Assembly: GCA_013152195.1 (NCBI GenBank)
Contig: JAADGU010000059.1
Location: forward strand, 1-19,132
Source: Nitrospirota bacterium
GTDB taxonomy: Bacteria; Nitrospirota; Thermodesulfovibrionia; Thermodesulfovibrionales; JdFR-85
Length of the DNA: 19,132 nt
Reading direction: 5' to 3'
Of this stretch, positions 6,352 to 14,307 are shown piece after piece (position 1 is the first letter of the stretch; each line of letters opens with the position of its first letter). The notes beneath the pieces were generated by a model. It searched no databases, was not told the DNA's origin, and saw only the letters and a program-made list of their open reading frames with translations. A program made the translations under genes and the position numbers.

Positions 6352-7425
6352 TCATTGCAGAAAATCCAGCAGGGACTGGCTCAGTAACCTTGCCCCTGTA
6401 TTCCTCAATGCCTGAAGGGCAACTTCGTTTTTTGATACTTCAGATATTACCTCTGCAATGTCTGCATCCTCTGTTCCGGAAAGGAGGGTTCGTAAACCAA
6501 GAACAGTATTGTCCAGTCTTCCATGCTCTGTCTCCGTGAAATTTATTCTTGCCCCTAATTCTGCCCTTGCATTTGTGACCTGTCCGATGGAATCGTCAAT
6601 CGGGGTCAGTATTGCATTGATCCTGTCGGTATTATTACTCTCGAGGGCACTCTGCAACTGTGCGGTCATCTGGATCATGTTGTCGAAATAAAAGGTGTCC
6701 TCTACTGAAGTATACGGCGGGCCACCCTGAAGCTCTGCCTCCACAGCAGACTTATCGTCTGTACTGGAAATGGCTATTATCACCCTGTTTTCCGGATAGG
6801 TTCCATCAATAACCTGTCCGGGAATGTAATGAATATATTTTGTCCCCTCCTCGAGTGTGACAACTTCATGGGATGACTGTATGTAGGCGAACGCCTGACT
6901 TCCCGTCAGGTTTTCCTTTACCCTTGCATTGGCACCAACCTTTATTTCCAGATTGTTTTCATCCCCCTGGTAATCATAAGTGCCGGGGTTAAAAGCCATC
7001 CTGTTCGTCAGGAGTCCGCTGAAGATGTATTTACCCTGAAACGAGGAGTTTCCAAGACTGAGAAGGTGTTTCTTCAGTTCTCTGACCTCCTTTGCTGTTG
7101 CCTCCCTATCCTCACTGCTCATGCTTCCGTTCAGTGCCGAAAGAGATAGCTCTTTTAACCGTGAAAGGGTATTGGTGGCATCTCCAAGGATTCCCCCGGT
7201 GATTTCAAGATTGGCTGTTACTCCCTCTATGTTCTTTATATTCTGTTGACTCTCCTTGATGCTGACCCTGTAGTCAAGTGCCTTCGAGGCCCCGACAATA
7301 TCCTGAGACGGCCGGTTTATCTTCTTTCCGGTGGCAAGGGTTTCCTGGGCATCATAGAGCCTTCTCAGGTTCTCCTGCAGGGCCCTTGTCAGACGGTCGT
7401 ATACTGTAAAACTGGAGATTCTCAT
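6352..7425 (-). CDS. flgL: Flagellar hook-associated protein 3 (FlgL)
   Basis: A 357-residue hook-filament junction protein that sits between FlgK and the flagellin filament and is exported by the flagellar type III system. The N-terminal coiled-coil half is flagellin-like ('MRISSFTVYDRLTRALQEN', 'LYDAQETLATGKKINRPSQD'), and the C-terminus has the matching helix ('ALQALRNTGARLLSQSLLDF'); the middle is the variable exposed domain. Length is in the family's 300-420 range. The ATG overlaps the flgK stop (ATGA), and its GGAGG site lies 13 nt upstream inside flgK, so coupling with flgK is likely. Last structural gene of the sigma-28 unit before csrA. No truncation or frameshift seen. Confidence 0.93.
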   Translation of the reverse strand: MRISSFTVYDRLTRALQENLRRLYDAQETLATGKKINRPSQDIVGASKALDYRVSIKESQQNIKNIEGVTANLEITGGILGDATNTLSRLKELSLSALNGSMSSEDREATAKEVRELKKHLLSLGNSSFQGKYIFSGLLTNRMAFNPGTYDYQGDENNLEIKVGANARVKENLTGSQAFAYIQSSHEVVTLEEGTKYIHYIPGQVIDGTYPENRVIIAISSTDDKSAVEAELQGGPPYTSVEDTFYFDNMIQMTAQLQSALESNNTDRINAILTPIDDSIGQVTNARAELGARINFTETEHGRLDNTVLGLRTLLSGTEDADIAEVISEVSKNEVALQALRNTGARLLSQSLLDFLQ

Positions 7426-9050
7426 AAGTTGAGTATAACCTCCAGCAGTTCGTCTGTGACCTTTATAAGTTTCGCTCCTGCCTCAAAGGCCTTCTGGTAT
7501 CTGATGAGGTTTGCGGCTTCTTCATCAAGGTTGACCCCTGATACTGATTCCCGTCTCATATTCAGCTCATTTAGCAGACTCTGTTCAAAGTCTGTACTGT
7601 CCTGTGCAGTGCTGCTCATGGTGCCAGTAAGTGTTACTATTGTACGGTAGTAACCGTTAAAACTGTTTCCTATATCTGAAACATCCCCCTGATACAGGTC
7701 AATCATGGCAAGTGCGTTTCTGTTGTCCCCAGGCAGTGTGTTAGCATCTGTGGATGCTGCCACATCTTCAGCAGAAGATATATTGAGGGCAAAATTCTCT
7801 ATGGATAGCTCAAGAGGAGTTACAAGGAATTTATCTCCTCCCTGGGGGCCTCCGGCATCATCTGTTATCACGATCTCAATGCCGTCGAATGCTATTGTAT
7901 TGCCGGAAGTGTAGGTAGTCGGGGGAACGACGGTCGTATCCGTTGCAAGATCAACTACACTGTATGTGGATGAATCGCTGAACCTTATTTCGTATTCGTG
8001 GAGTGTCAGCTGGTTTAGGTCGGAGACGGTTTTAGAGGTTACAGCAGCGCCGTCCGAATAGTCCCTTGTAAATAACTGAAGTGGGGCAAAGAAGTCGCTG
8101 TCTGTTGACCCTCCGAGATCATACCCCTGCCGGTGCTGCAGGTTTGTTTCCTTTACGATGGAGGCAACAAGGCTTCTGAAATTCTTCAGCGGGCCCTCCT
8201 GTATCTCCTCTCTTGATGCAAGCAGTCCTGAAATGGCACCCCTTGAGATATAATCATTTATCCGGTCATTGCCAGCCGTTATGTCTATGGTGTTGTCGGG
8301 ATTTACTGAAGAAGCAAGTGTAAAAGATCTTTCTCCTTCAACGAGGTTTTTGCTGCCCATTACAATAGTAACCCGTCCGGAGTCGTCTTCAAAAGACTTG
8401 AACCCGATAAGCTCGCTCAACTGACCCATCAGGTTATCCCTTTTGTCTCTCAGGTCGCTTGCCTCATAGGAGGAACCGGCTTCCACCTCTGTTATCATTC
8501 CGTTCATGGATGCAATCTTGCCGGTTATACTGTTTACCCTGCCAATCGAATCTTCTATCTCGCTGTCTGTCTGTTTTACAGTCTCCCTGAGTGAGCGTTC
8601 CATATCCTTTGCCATGGATATCAACCCCCTGGCCCTCTGCAGAAGTACAGAGCGTTGTGACAGGGCCTCAGGGTTATTGGATACTTCCTGCCATGCATTT
8701 ATGTATTCATTGAAGGAAGCAGAGAATTTAGGGTATTGCTGTTCATTAAATACCTCTTCGACCTGTCTGAATACATCTCCGAGGCTGTTCGACCTGGCAA
8801 AGTTTTGCTGCTGAAGCAGTAGCTGGCTTTGCAGGAGGTTGTCGTAATGACGTCTTATCTGTCCGACGGTAACACCCCGTCCAATAAACCCTGTCCTGGT
8901 CCTTACCGGTGTCTGTATATCAAGAATAGCCTCCTTGCGTGAAAACCCGGGGGTGTTGATGTTGGCAATATTGTTTGCCGTTACATCAAGGGCTGCCCGG
9001 CTTGCAAAGATGGCTGATTTCCCGATATCAAATAGTCCGAAGATTGCCAT
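7422..9050 (-). CDS. flgK: Flagellar hook-associated protein 1 (FlgK)
   Basis: A 542-residue hook-filament junction protein. The N-terminus has the rod/hook signature 'ALDVTANNIANINTPGFSRK' preceded by 'FGLFDIGKSAIFASRA', and the C-terminus ends with the matching rod/hook helix 'GVNLDEEAANLIRYQKAFEA' followed by 'GAKLIKVTDELLEVILNL'. The Phe-x-Tyr 'SASFNEYINAWQEVSNNPE' block and 'NLQHRQGYDLGGS' are further FlgK hallmarks. Length is typical. The start ATG follows the flgN stop by 40 bp and has only a distant GGAG (about 14 nt), so initiation may depend on upstream translation. It is a client of FlgN, encoded immediately before it, and is exported after hook completion. Confidence 0.95.
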   Translation of the reverse strand: MAIFGLFDIGKSAIFASRAALDVTANNIANINTPGFSRKEAILDIQTPVRTRTGFIGRGVTVGQIRRHYDNLLQSQLLLQQQNFARSNSLGDVFRQVEEVFNEQQYPKFSASFNEYINAWQEVSNNPEALSQRSVLLQRARGLISMAKDMERSLRETVKQTDSEIEDSIGRVNSITGKIASMNGMITEVEAGSSYEASDLRDKRDNLMGQLSELIGFKSFEDDSGRVTIVMGSKNLVEGERSFTLASSVNPDNTIDITAGNDRINDYISRGAISGLLASREEIQEGPLKNFRSLVASIVKETNLQHRQGYDLGGSTDSDFFAPLQLFTRDYSDGAAVTSKTVSDLNQLTLHEYEIRFSDSSTYSVVDLATDTTVVPPTTYTSGNTIAFDGIEIVITDDAGGPQGGDKFLVTPLELSIENFALNISSAEDVAASTDANTLPGDNRNALAMIDLYQGDVSDIGNSFNGYYRTIVTLTGTMSSTAQDSTDFEQSLLNELNMRRESVSGVNLDEEAANLIRYQKAFEAGAKLIKVTDELLEVILNL

Positions 9051-9090
9051 CAGGGAGTTGTCTCCATAGAGTGTTTTTCATCTGCAGCCA

Positions 9091-9531
9091 TCAGGCCTCC
9101 CTTGAGATGGTGCGTGAAGGGGAGGCTTTAATATCAAAGGTCTGGAAGAAGGCGGATGAGACCCTGAGATGAAGTGATGCCCGCTCTATAAGCAGCCTGT
9201 TGACTTCATTCAGCTCCCCAATGCCCTGCATGAGGCTGAGGAGCTGGGAGCGGAGATCAAGGAATCTTTTGTTTCCGGTAATCCGGTGGAGGTCGGAAAT
9301 ACTTCTCCCCCCCTCCCTGTCTCTGAAGAATTCATCAGCAAGTCTCTTCCTCTCTTCTTCAAGGAGTCTTAACTGTAGCACAAGATTGTCTTTTTCTTTG
9401 GCCATGGTTTCAACCGCTAAAGGGTCAAAGGAGACGATCGCCTCTTTTTCTCCCTTCAGCAGGTTGTAGAGCTTTGAGTAACTCCTTACCTGTTCTTCGA
9501 GTATCTTCAGTATCCGGGCTGATTCCTTCAT
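9091..9531 (-). CDS. flgN: Flagellar export chaperone FlgN
   Basis: A 146-residue, almost wholly alpha-helical protein of the FlgN family, the cytoplasmic chaperone for FlgK and FlgL. Characteristic features are the N-terminal helix 'LKILEEQVRSYSKLYNLLKG' followed by 'EKEAIVSFDPLAVETMAKEK' and the long coiled coil 'LVLQLRLLEEERKRLADEF'. Sequence similarity in this family is low, so much of the assignment rests on position: directly between flgM (4-bp ATGA overlap) and flgK, which is the canonical order. The C-terminal residues after 'SSAFFQTF' are less ordered and probably carry the client-binding segment, by analogy with characterised FlgN proteins. Confidence 0.85.
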   Translation of the reverse strand: MKESARILKILEEQVRSYSKLYNLLKGEKEAIVSFDPLAVETMAKEKDNLVLQLRLLEEERKRLADEFFRDREGGRSISDLHRITGNKRFLDLRSQLLSLMQGIGELNEVNRLLIERASLHLRVSSAFFQTFDIKASPSRTISREA

Positions 9532-9821
9532 ATCTCCTCTAACATCCTGCTGAGAATCTTTCCAGGGTCTATCCTGTATGTGCCTGCTTCAATGGCCTGC
9601 CTGATAGCCTCAACCCTGTCGGTTCTTACTTCGGGTAGTCTTTGAATCTCTACCTTCATCTCGTTAATTTCCTTTGCCTTGCCTGAAACCTCTACACGGT
9701 CAGCTACCCTCTTACTGCCCTGTAATTGTTCGCTTTTTCCGGTGGCATCCTTGCCTTGTGCCTTCTGAGTCCTGAGATAAACATCCTGTCCCTCAGGAGG
9801 CTTTCCACCGTAGATTTTCAT
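9528..9821 (-). CDS. flgM: Anti-sigma-28 factor FlgM
   Basis: A 97-residue anti-sigma factor that holds FliA (sigma-28) inactive until exported through the finished hook. The N-terminal half is polar and probably unfolded, the C-terminal half carries the sigma-binding helices: 'ADRVEVSGKAKEINEMK', 'VRTDRVEAIRQAIEAGTY' with the conserved R-x-x-x-I-x-x-A-I-x-x-G-x-Y-x-I/V pattern, then 'DPGKILSRMLEEI'. An ideal AAGGAGGG site 5 nt before the ATG and a perfect sigma-28 promoter 50 bp upstream mark it as the first gene of the late unit flgM-flgN-flgK-flgL-csrA-fliW. This gives the usual feedback in which FlgM limits its own promoter. Confidence 0.93.
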   Translation of the reverse strand: MKIYGGKPPEGQDVYLRTQKAQGKDATGKSEQLQGSKRVADRVEVSGKAKEINEMKVEIQRLPEVRTDRVEAIRQAIEAGTYRIDPGKILSRMLEEI

Positions 9822-9870
9822 TTAAACCCTCCTTAAATAAATTTGCTGTCAACTTTAATACTATAGAATA

Positions 9871-9897
9871 TTATCGGCCAGAGGTAAAAAAACTTTA
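9871..9897 (-). promoter_or_regulatory. Perfect sigma-28 (FliA) promoter of flgM
   Basis: On the - strand: TAAAGTTT (9897-9890), exactly 11 bp, GCCGATAA (9878-9871). Every consensus base and the spacing match. The predicted start is near 9864, giving a leader of about 43 nt with the AAGGAGGG site of flgM. The TAA that begins the -35 box is also the stop codon of flgJ, so the late promoter is built into the end of the middle operon. Confidence 0.92.
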
Positions 9898-10209
9898 ATC
9901 TTCGCTTCCCCGAAGTGTTTTCATGAGCATTTCAGAGATTCCCGTGCCCCGTTCAGCAAGGTTCTTTGAGAGTTCCATATCAAAGAGCGTCTGAAATACA
10001 TCACCGGACAGCCCTCCCTGAAAGAGCCCCTTACCGTTCATGCCACGCATCCCCTTCAGGAGTTCATAGATAAAGAGGGATTCAAATTTCCGGGCCACCC
10101 GTTCTGTTTCTGCTTCAGACGTTCTGTTTCCGCCTGAAGCTCCAGCTTTGCTGTCCTGATCCCGAAGCCCTGTGCTGTAAATTGAAAGAATAGACGGGTC
10201 AATCATCAT
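9895..10209 (-). CDS. flgJ: Flagellar rod-binding protein FlgJ, muramidase-less
   Basis: A 104-residue protein with only the FlgJ N-terminal rod-binding domain: 'VARKFESLFIYELLKGMRG' and 'FQGGLSGDVFQTLFDMELSK', the latter a strong family match. The C-terminal glucosaminidase (muramidase) domain of enterobacterial FlgJ is absent, as in many other phyla where a separate peptidoglycan hydrolase is used. It acts as a rod cap in the periplasm during rod assembly. Its ATG overlaps the flgI stop (ATGA). A second ATG follows the first, so either could start. Last gene of the sigma-54 unit; its stop codon lies inside the sigma-28 -35 box of flgM. Confidence 0.9.
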   Translation of the reverse strand: MMIDPSILSIYSTGLRDQDSKAGASGGNRTSEAETERVARKFESLFIYELLKGMRGMNGKGLFQGGLSGDVFQTLFDMELSKNLAERGTGISEMLMKTLRGSED

Positions 10210-11303
10210 ATAATCTCCAGCTCCGCCCTGAGAGCCCCGGAGGCCTTAAGGGCCTGAAGGATGGCTATCAGGTCGCGTGATGTAACACCCATGGCATTCA
10301 GTGCCCTCACCACCTCACCCAGAGATGTCCCCGAGACCTGTATCAGATGGGCCTTCTCTTCCTTCACGGTTACATCCCTTGAAGGAACCACCACTGTTTC
10401 TCCCGCTGAAAATGAAGGTGGCTGGGACACCTGATATTCGGTTGTGATCTCTATGGTGAGACCTCCGTGGGCAATTGCTACAGGAGAGATGCGGACGTTT
10501 TCACCTATTATCACAGTACCTGTCCTTTCGTTGATTACAATCCTTGCAGGAAGATCAACAGCAATGTTTATGTTTTCAACAAACCGTATAAGTTCAACAA
10601 TTCGTCCCTTGTATGGTTCAGGGACCTGCAGGGCCACGGTGGAAGAGTCCAGGGCCGCTGCGTATCCGTTCTTTAAAGCCCTGTTTATTTCCCTCATCAT
10701 GTTTGAGGCCACAGTGAAGTCGGGATTGTGAAGGATTATCCTCACCTCAGTGAGTGAATTCAATGACATGGGGATTTCCCGTTCAATAATAACGCCGTTT
10801 GGTATTCTTCCCACCGTGGGATGGTTTTTCTGAACACCGGTGCCCCCGCTGCCTGCAGAGAAGCCACCTATTGAGACTGGGCCCTGGGCAAGGCCATAGA
10901 CCTTTCCGTCAGGTCCTTTCAGGGGAGTCATAAGGAGAGTTCCTCCCTGTATGTTTTTGGCATCGGCCATGGCAGAGACAAGCGCATCCACCCTGTTTCC
11001 GGCCCTTGGAAAGGGGGGCAGGGTTGCAGTGACCATTACGGTTGCCGTATTTTTTGCCTTGATGTCCCTTGGATTGACAGTGAGGCCCATCCGTGCCAGC
11101 ATATTTGCCATACTCTGCATGGTGGCCCTGCCCTTGTCCCCGGTTCCGTTCAGACCGACAACCAGTCCGTATCCGACAAGCTGGTTCTCCCGTACACCAG
11201 CAATGGATGCAATGTCCTTTATCCGTTCGGCATTAACTGCCTGGTTCGGCAATACCAAAGCCAGGACAAGAACCATGACAGCACTGAATGCAATCCTTTT
11301 CAT
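10206..11303 (-). CDS. flgI: Flagellar P-ring protein FlgI
   Basis: A 365-residue periplasmic P-ring protein, matching the usual length when begun at the ATG at 11303. That start gives a clean Sec signal peptide (K-R, then 'VMVLVLALVLP', cleavage after 'AVNA' near residue 25) followed by 'ERIKDIASIAGVRENQLVGY', the mature FlgI start. Other hallmarks are 'GLVVGLNGTGDKG', 'NTATVMVTATLPPFPRAGNR', 'GGTLLMTPLKGPDG' and 'LVRALNAMGV'-type C-terminal residues. The open frame extends 26 codons further upstream, but that part lies in a repeat cluster and does not look like protein. Unlike most neighbours it does not overlap the preceding gene; 102 bp of repeat sequence separates it from flgH. A GGGG site 10 nt before the ATG is acceptable. 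Confidence 0.95.
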   Translation of the reverse strand: MKRIAFSAVMVLVLALVLPNQAVNAERIKDIASIAGVRENQLVGYGLVVGLNGTGDKGRATMQSMANMLARMGLTVNPRDIKAKNTATVMVTATLPPFPRAGNRVDALVSAMADAKNIQGGTLLMTPLKGPDGKVYGLAQGPVSIGGFSAGSGGTGVQKNHPTVGRIPNGVIIEREIPMSLNSLTEVRIILHNPDFTVASNMMREINRALKNGYAAALDSSTVALQVPEPYKGRIVELIRFVENINIAVDLPARIVINERTGTVIIGENVRISPVAIAHGGLTIEITTEYQVSQPPSFSAGETVVVPSRDVTVKEEKAHLIQVSGTSLGEVVRALNAMGVTSRDLIAILQALKASGALRAELEII

Positions 11304-11323
11304 ATCCCTTGTCACCCCTTTTG

Positions 11324-11439
11324 ATTGACGATTGAATATTGACGATTGAGTATTGAAGAAGCATCGATTATTAATCGTCATTTTTCATTCGTCAATATGA
11401 AATAGTCAATATTTAATCCTAAAATCGTCAATCCTAAAA
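11324..11439. repeat. Cluster of GTCAAT/ATTGAC short repeats between flgI and flgH
   Basis: On the + strand, ATTGACGATTGA occurs twice (11324-11335, 11338-11349). In the right half the inverse form recurs: TTCGTCAAT (11388-11396), AGTCAAT (11404-11410), ATCGTCAAT (11424-11432), plus AATCCTAAAA twice (11415-11424, 11430-11439). The left half and right half are thus in opposite orientation around about 11360. The cluster runs into the 3' end of flgH. Confidence 0.8.
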
Positions 11440-12164
11440 CGAAACGGCCATATCCTGTCAACTATATTGCCAAGCCAGCCCGAGACCTGCTTGTTGTCGA
11501 TTATTCCGTCACCTACGAGGAATATCCGTGCATCGGCAACCTTTGTGCTGTAAATGGTGTTGTTTGTGGATATGTCGTCAGGCCTTATTAGGCCTTTCAG
11601 CACAAGGACCTGTTTTTCATAATTCAGGGTAACCTCTTTCCTTGATTCTATAACAAGGTTCCCATTGGGCAGGACATCAATGACCCTTGCCGTGATGGTG
11701 CCCTTTAGTGAGCCCTCTCTTGTGGTCTCCCCTGTGCCTTCGAAATCGTTCTTGAATGAACTTCCTGCAGTTGGTGAGAAAGTATTGCCCTTTCCGTAGA
11801 GATTGTTAAGGTTCAGGTTGAGAGGTGCGCCGAAGAAGGCATCGATACCCGCATTCATGGTTGAATCCTTTGCTGTCTTTGTCTCTGCCTTTTTGCTTCC
11901 TGATACGTTTTCAATAATCAGTACGGTTACAAGGTCGTTGAGTCTACGGGCCCTTCTGTCCTCAAACAGGCTTGCCCTTTCCCGGTAGATGGAGCCGGGT
12001 GTGGTATATCCGTCAGGGTGCTCTGATGAAGCCGGTACTGTTATGTAGTTAGGTGATGGTGGGGGAAGCGTATTTGTGGATGCACACCCTGCAGAGATTA
12101 ACAGTATTAAGGTGCCCAGGGTTGAAAGCAGGACATTCTTCCTGTTCGGACTATGGCTGAACAT
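11406..12164 (-). CDS. flgH: Flagellar L-ring lipoprotein FlgH
   Basis: A 252-residue outer-membrane lipoprotein forming the L-ring. It has a signal peptide with lipobox ending 'LISAGC' (lipidated Cys 27; Ser at -3 is slightly unusual), then 'GSIYRERASLFEDRRARRLN' with 'DLVTVLIIE', the core 'FEGTGETTREGSLKGTITAR', 'DVLPNGNLVIESRKEVTLNY' with 'EKQVLVLKGLIRPDDIS', and 'GDGIIDNKQVSGWLGNIVD'. FlgH proteins normally end within a few residues of the 'GWL...WPF' motif; here about eleven further residues (FRIDDFRIKY) follow and are encoded by the short-repeat cluster, so the C-terminus seems to have been extended by the repeat. It overlaps flgA by 14 bp; GGGGA 7 nt before the ATG. Confidence 0.94.
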   Translation of the reverse strand: MFSHSPNRKNVLLSTLGTLILLISAGCASTNTLPPPSPNYITVPASSEHPDGYTTPGSIYRERASLFEDRRARRLNDLVTVLIIENVSGSKKAETKTAKDSTMNAGIDAFFGAPLNLNLNNLYGKGNTFSPTAGSSFKNDFEGTGETTREGSLKGTITARVIDVLPNGNLVIESRKEVTLNYEKQVLVLKGLIRPDDISTNNTIYSTKVADARIFLVGDGIIDNKQVSGWLGNIVDRIWPFRFRIDDFRIKY

Positions 12165-12780
12165 TTACTGTTCCCCTGTTTTCTACAATTCCGGTTATTG
12201 TCTTCCTTGATGTCAGATTCATTACTGATATCTCCATTCTGGAGTATCCGTCTTCTCTGGCAATTCCAGGTGCGGTTACCCTCAGGGAATCGGTTTTGTA
12301 AAGAATGGTGATGTGCTGTCCCTTTTTGATCAGGGGTTTTTCACCTGTTACCGCCTCTGTCAGGGTTCTGTTGGCTGGCAATGACCTTTTCAGTATCTTT
12401 CCCCTTAGCACCTTTTCATCATTTATTGCACCCCTGGGGATCTTTCTGACATCCATCATTGTGGTATAGACATCAGTGCTTCGGATAACTGTTCCCCTGT
12501 ATAATGCCCTTCTGGTCTTTACAACCTGCTCCCGTGCCGTTACCTGTGCCTTTATTCGAATCTCCCTGTTATCAGCGAACCGGAAGATGAAAGAAGCCCT
12601 GCCGAGGGGTCCCCTTTCAGTTATAATCTCAACCGGTCTGCTCCGGGGCAGTACCTTTTCCGAGACGACCTTCTGTACCTGAATCTCCGGCCATGGATAG
12701 TTGTTCATGAGGTAGCTCTGAATAACGGCTTCAGGAGCCCATCCGGAGACGATTGTTAAGGCTATCAAGAGGGATATCAT
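12151..12780 (-). CDS. flgA: Flagella basal body P-ring formation protein FlgA
   Basis: A 209-residue periplasmic chaperone needed for FlgI polymerisation into the P-ring. It has a short N-terminal signal-like segment ('ISLLIALTIVSGWA'), then the SAF-type domain: 'RALYRGTVIRSTDVYTTM', 'VLRGKILKRSLPANRTLTE', 'LIKKGQHITILYKTDSLRV' and the C-terminal 'GIAREDGY' block where intact FlgA usually has a 'G-x-A-x-x-x-G' motif, present here. The frame also contains a TTG one codon upstream (12783), but the ATG at 12780 has AAGGG 7 nt before it, within the end of flgG, and is preferred. It lies 10 bp after flgG and overlaps flgH. Confidence 0.9.
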   Translation of the reverse strand: MISLLIALTIVSGWAPEAVIQSYLMNNYPWPEIQVQKVVSEKVLPRSRPVEIITERGPLGRASFIFRFADNREIRIKAQVTAREQVVKTRRALYRGTVIRSTDVYTTMMDVRKIPRGAINDEKVLRGKILKRSLPANRTLTEAVTGEKPLIKKGQHITILYKTDSLRVTAPGIAREDGYSRMEISVMNLTSRKTITGIVENRGTVNVQP

Positions 12781-12790
12781 CAATTTGCCC

Positions 12791-13577
12791 TTACCTTCTC
12801 AGGTTATTTGCTATCTGCAGCATGTCATCTGCGGCCTGTACTGCCTTGGAGTTGATCTCGTAGGCCCTCTGGCTTACAATCATCTGGACCATCTCGTCTA
12901 CAATATTTACATTACTGAGTTCAATAAAGCCCTGCTGTATCGTCCCCAGACCTTCAGTGCCGGCGATGCCGGTGGTCGGCACGCCCGATGAAGCGGTCTC
13001 TTCAAAGAGATTCTTTCCAATTGATTTCAGGCCGCCCGGGTTGGAGAATCTTGCCACCTCAATCTGTCCTACCTCGCTTGATGAACTGCTGCCCGGCTGT
13101 GTTACACTTACCCTTCCGTCCGAGCCTATGGTTATATGAAGTGTATCTGGAGGGATGTTTATCTCCGGTTCCATGGGGTATCCTTCAGATGTGACTATTC
13201 TGCCCTCGCTATCCAGCTTGAATGCTCCTGCCCTTGTGTAGGCAATCTCGCCATCCGGTTTTACGATCTGAAAAAAGCCCTCACCCTCTACTACCATATC
13301 AAGGGGGTTTCCTGTGGATGTGAAGTCCCCCTGCTCAAATACCTTCTGAACAGCAACCGGCCTGACACCGAGCCCGATCTGTATGCCTGAGGGCAACTGT
13401 GTGCCCTCGGCAGAAGCCGCCCCCGGGGTCTTTATCTCCTCATACATCAGTTCCTGAAAATGCCCTGCTTCGTTTGTATCCGGGTGTATTTACATTTGCA
13501 AGGTTGTTGGCTATAACGTCAATGTTCAGTTTCTGGGCTTCCATGCCTGTTGCTGCAATAAAGAGTGACCTTATCAT
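12791..13577 (-). CDS. flgG: Flagellar distal rod protein FlgG (frameshifted as read)
   Basis: Distal rod protein. The true start is the ATG at 13577, with GGGAGG 8 nt upstream and flgF ending 2 bp before. It encodes 'MIRSLFIAATGMEAQ', 'LNIDVIANNLANVNTPGYKR', then leaves frame near 13457-13461 and stops. The remaining 218 residues are open in another frame from 13447: 'MYEEIKTPGA', 'LPSGIQIGLGVRPVAVQKVF', 'DMVVEGEGFFQIVKPDGE', ending 'DEMVQMIVSQRAYEINSKAV' with 'QAADDMLQIANNLRR'. The combined length is one nucleotide over (or two under) a normal FlgG of about 261-262 residues; the pattern R-A-x-F-Q-E-L suggests two missing bases at the GCATTTT site. Without repair, the C-terminal piece lacks the N-terminal rod helix and could not form a rod. 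Both halves are otherwise well conserved, so an assembly error is quite possible. Confidence 0.9.
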
Positions 13578-13579
13578 CG

Positions 13580-14293
13580 CTATATCCTCCCTATCTCGTT
13601 TAGTGCCTTTGATGTGGCTGAATCAAAGGCCTGTATCATTTTCTGGTAAGTCTCAAACTCCCGTGTTGTCTTTATCATTCCGACCATCTCCTTTATAATA
13701 TTTACATTAGAGCCCTCGATTACACCCGGCGAGACCTGCGAAGATGACTCAACCGGCTTCAAATCCGTTGGGGCAAGGTATGTGGCTTCTCCTGCCTGAA
13801 TGAGATTGTAGGGTTGGGGAAAGTCAACAATCCTGAGCCTTCCCACTGTTGTATTATTTACCAGGATATTCCCCCCGGGTCCTATTTCCACCCTCCCCTG
13901 AGGGAGCTGAATCGGGGCATCATCCACACCCATCACCTTCAGTCCGTCAATGTTCAGGAGGTATCCCTCTTCATCAAGCCTGAAATCCCCCCTCCTTGTG
14001 TACTTTTCACCTTCAAGTACAAAGAAACCATCACCCTCAATGGCAACGTCAAGAGGGTTGCCGGTTTTTATGAAGTCTCCGGCTGAAAAATCAGTGACGA
14101 CTCTTCCCTTTTCTACCATGACGCGTTCAGGATTGGAGATATTTTCAGCAGAAGGCAGGAGAAAGGAGCTGAAGGATGTCCGTTCCTTTTTGTAGCCCGG
14201 TGTTGATGCGTTGGCGATATTGCGCGCAGTGAGTGAGAGTTCTGCATCCTTGAGTATGGCGCCTGATGCCGCTATGTAGATGCCTTTGTACAT
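13580..14293 (-). CDS. flgF: Flagellar proximal rod protein FlgF
   Basis: A 237-residue rod protein of the FlgF/FlgG hook-basal body family. It has the N-terminal 'YKGIYIAASGAILKDAELS' and 'TARNIANASTPGYKKER', the middle 'DFIKTGNPLDVAIEGDGFFV' with 'YTRRGDFRLDEEGYLL', and the C-terminal 'SNVNIIKEMVGMIKTTREFE' followed by 'TYQKMIQAFD'. Shorter than FlgG and directly before it, as is usual. The ATG at 14293 is chosen because an in-frame extension to 14440 adds 49 non-homologous residues and would run over the sigma-54 promoter. No Shine-Dalgarno sequence precedes the ATG; the predicted transcript begins only about 4 nt upstream. First gene of the flgF-G-A-H-I-J unit. Confidence 0.92.
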   Translation of the reverse strand: MYKGIYIAASGAILKDAELSLTARNIANASTPGYKKERTSFSSFLLPSAENISNPERVMVEKGRVVTDFSAGDFIKTGNPLDVAIEGDGFFVLEGEKYTRRGDFRLDEEGYLLNIDGLKVMGVDDAPIQLPQGRVEIGPGGNILVNNTTVGRLRIVDFPQPYNLIQAGEATYLAPTDLKPVESSSQVSPGVIEGSNVNIIKEMVGMIKTTREFETYQKMIQAFDSATSKALNEIGRI

Positions 14294-14307
14294 GACAGGC
14301 TTAGTGA

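Noticed and set aside
11304..11381. In-frame extension of flgI to 11381
   Set aside because: It lies in the short-repeat cluster; the signal peptide starts at 11303.
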